Shown one piece after another: positions 4,293-5,100 of a stretch of 5,100 nucleotides of DNA. The notes beneath the pieces are model-generated. The model was given only the letters and a program-made list of their open reading frames with translations. It was not told the DNA's origin and made no database searches. Made by a program: the position numbers and the translations under genes. The stretch is from Candidatus Moranbacteria bacterium RIFCSPHIGHO2_02_FULL_40_12b (GTDB lineage: Bacteria; Patescibacteriota; Minisyncoccia; Moranbacterales; 2-12-FULL-40-10), in the NCBI GenBank assembly GCA_001784725.1, contig MFRX01000006.1:18927-24026 (forward strand). Reading direction: 5' to 3'. Each line of letters opens with the position of its first letter. Within the stretch, counting starts at the first letter, position 1.

Positions 4293-5051
4293 CTAATTGC
4301 CGTCCTCATCATTGTTTTCACCCGCTTTCGGATTTTCATTTTCTCCCCTGATTTTAGCTATTTCTTTTTTAATGGCCAGAATGTCAGGATAGATTGTTTC
4401 CCGGACGTATGTCCTGATAGCCGCCGCGTTTTCATGGACGGACTTCAGGTAAGTTCGGGCGTCTAGAAGAGCGCTTTTGAATTCCCCTTCTGAATGTCCG
4501 CAGGTGAAATTCTTAGTGGCGTTAAGCTTGGTAAAATATTCCGATAAGCTGGTTTTGAAATTATCAACAAGGATCGCCAGCTGCGCCCGGTCATCTTTGA
4601 GTTTTTGGATTTTTTCCGGATCTATTTTGGTCGCGCTGGCAGCATTGAAATTATCAAAGCGGGTAATGAACTTGTCTATCCGATTCAGAAGATTGGCATA
4701 GACGGCCGTATGCTTTTCTTTGGAACTATTGAACCATTCCGTCCTGTTTTTTATCCTTTCCTCAATTTTGGCGCATCTTTCCTCGGTGAATTTTTCCCGC
4801 ATTGCCCGAAATTCTTCTTTTTGGGCTTTCAATTTTTCCAGTTCCTGCTGTCTTTGCGTTTTCCACTCCTCCCTTTTCTGCTCCATTTCCGCTTTTCTTT
4901 GTTCTCTATTTTGCTTCCATACATTATTGTTTTGTTCCTGCGTATTTTCCGCATCCGTATTAGTATTATCGCCATTTTCTTCCGCTAAAACCAAGCTGAC
5001 GGAGGCCAGAGCGACGATTGAAACCGCGATAATGGCTGCTTTTTTTAGCAT
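4293..5051 (-). CDS. Secreted coiled-coil protein of unknown function
   Basis: 252 residues. MLKKAAIIAVSIVALASVSLVLA is a typical signal peptide with probable cleavage after Ala23. After an Asn/Thr/Glu-rich spacer (24-43) comes a long charged helix (44-105, rich in Glu, Lys, Gln, Arg), then a helical domain (93-235) with CAKIEERIKNRTEWF (93-107), YANLLNRIDKFITRFD (118-133), FTCGHSEGEFKSALLDAR (182-199), and YLKSVHENAAAIRTYV (201-216). The end is acidic and disordered (236-252). Only two cysteines exist, Cys93 and Cys184, which could form a disulfide outside the membrane. I recall a CPR family with the same CGxSEGxF and LLKxVHxxAxxIRxYV pattern, function unknown. The frame is open upstream to the window edge, but the signal peptide fixes the start at 5051. 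The ribosome binding site is weak. Confidence 0.85.
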   Translation of the reverse strand: MLKKAAIIAVSIVALASVSLVLAEENGDNTNTDAENTQEQNNNVWKQNREQRKAEMEQKREEWKTQRQQELEKLKAQKEEFRAMREKFTEERCAKIEERIKNRTEWFNSSKEKHTAVYANLLNRIDKFITRFDNFNAASATKIDPEKIQKLKDDRAQLAILVDNFKTSLSEYFTKLNATKNFTCGHSEGEFKSALLDARTYLKSVHENAAAIRTYVRETIYPDILAIKKEIAKIRGENENPKAGENNDEDGN

Positions 5052-5100
5052 ATTTTTGTTTTTTGGCTTCGGCGAAAAGTTTTCAACAAACTTCTGCCCG

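Noticed and set aside
5045..5100. End of an upstream gene overlapping the coiled-coil gene start
   Set aside because: Two of three minus frames are open to the edge; one ends in a TAA overlapping the ATG (reading ...LLKTFRRSQKTKIC). Fewer than 20 codons are visible, too few to call a gene.

Overview
All convincing genes in this window lie on the minus strand, so the story reads from base 5100 down to base 1. The right-hand part carries small membrane or secreted proteins and a family 1 glycosidase. The left-hand 770 bases are the 5' domain of a 16S rRNA gene that runs off the left edge. The 16S core reads as a bacterium of the Patescibacteria (Candidate Phyla Radiation, CPR). It has a canonical 5' start, the GGAGGCTGCAG variant of the usual GGAGGCAGCAG block, and a start of variable helix 6 typical of that group. 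The A+T-rich genome, very short genes, many small intergenic hairpins and insertions inside the rRNA gene fit the same group. I cannot name a class with confidence, although Parcubacteria-like is my best guess. The genetic code appears standard: the 418-codon glycosidase frame has no internal UGA.

Layout in transcription order: 5051-4293, a signal-peptide coiled-coil protein with two cysteines; 4237-3944, a 97-residue single-pass membrane protein; a hairpin at 3900-3928; 3822-3433, a DUF1003 two-helix membrane protein; 3420-3268, a 50-residue basic ORF behind a perfect AGGAGG; 3238-3218, a six-codon mini-ORF behind a strong ribosome binding site; 3184-1928, a GH1 beta-glycosidase that appears leaderless, with an extended -10 exactly placed before its ATG. 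There follow a long imperfect palindrome (1846-1913) and a good sigma70-type promoter (1846-1819). About 165 nt further on is a hairpin with a T6 tract, so a short untranslated RNA is plausible. Bases 1370-1640 are markedly more G+C-rich, hold two large inverted repeats and contain no gene I can name. A 60-residue ORF (1332-1150) is followed by a hairpin-crowded rRNA leader and the 16S gene.

The most notable part is the 16S gene. Three variable helices in its 5' domain are enlarged. Helix 6 (V1) carries a long repeat-like hairpin, helix 10 (V2) carries about 108 nt of nearly pure A/T centred on a perfect 22-nt palindrome, and helix 17 (V3) carries an insertion in which a protein-coding frame begins and runs off the window. 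That frame's first residues resemble the start of the four-helix-bundle proteins known from intervening sequences of 23S rRNA. The leader upstream of 16S is packed with perfect hairpins, two of which are mutually exclusive.

Functionally the window combines a ribosomal RNA transcription unit with a neighbouring envelope and sugar-hydrolysis set. Only the DUF1003, 50-residue ORF and mini-ORF spacing suggests co-transcription; the rest look like independent units. Motif and structure calls come from reading the sequence by eye; no search or folding program was run.
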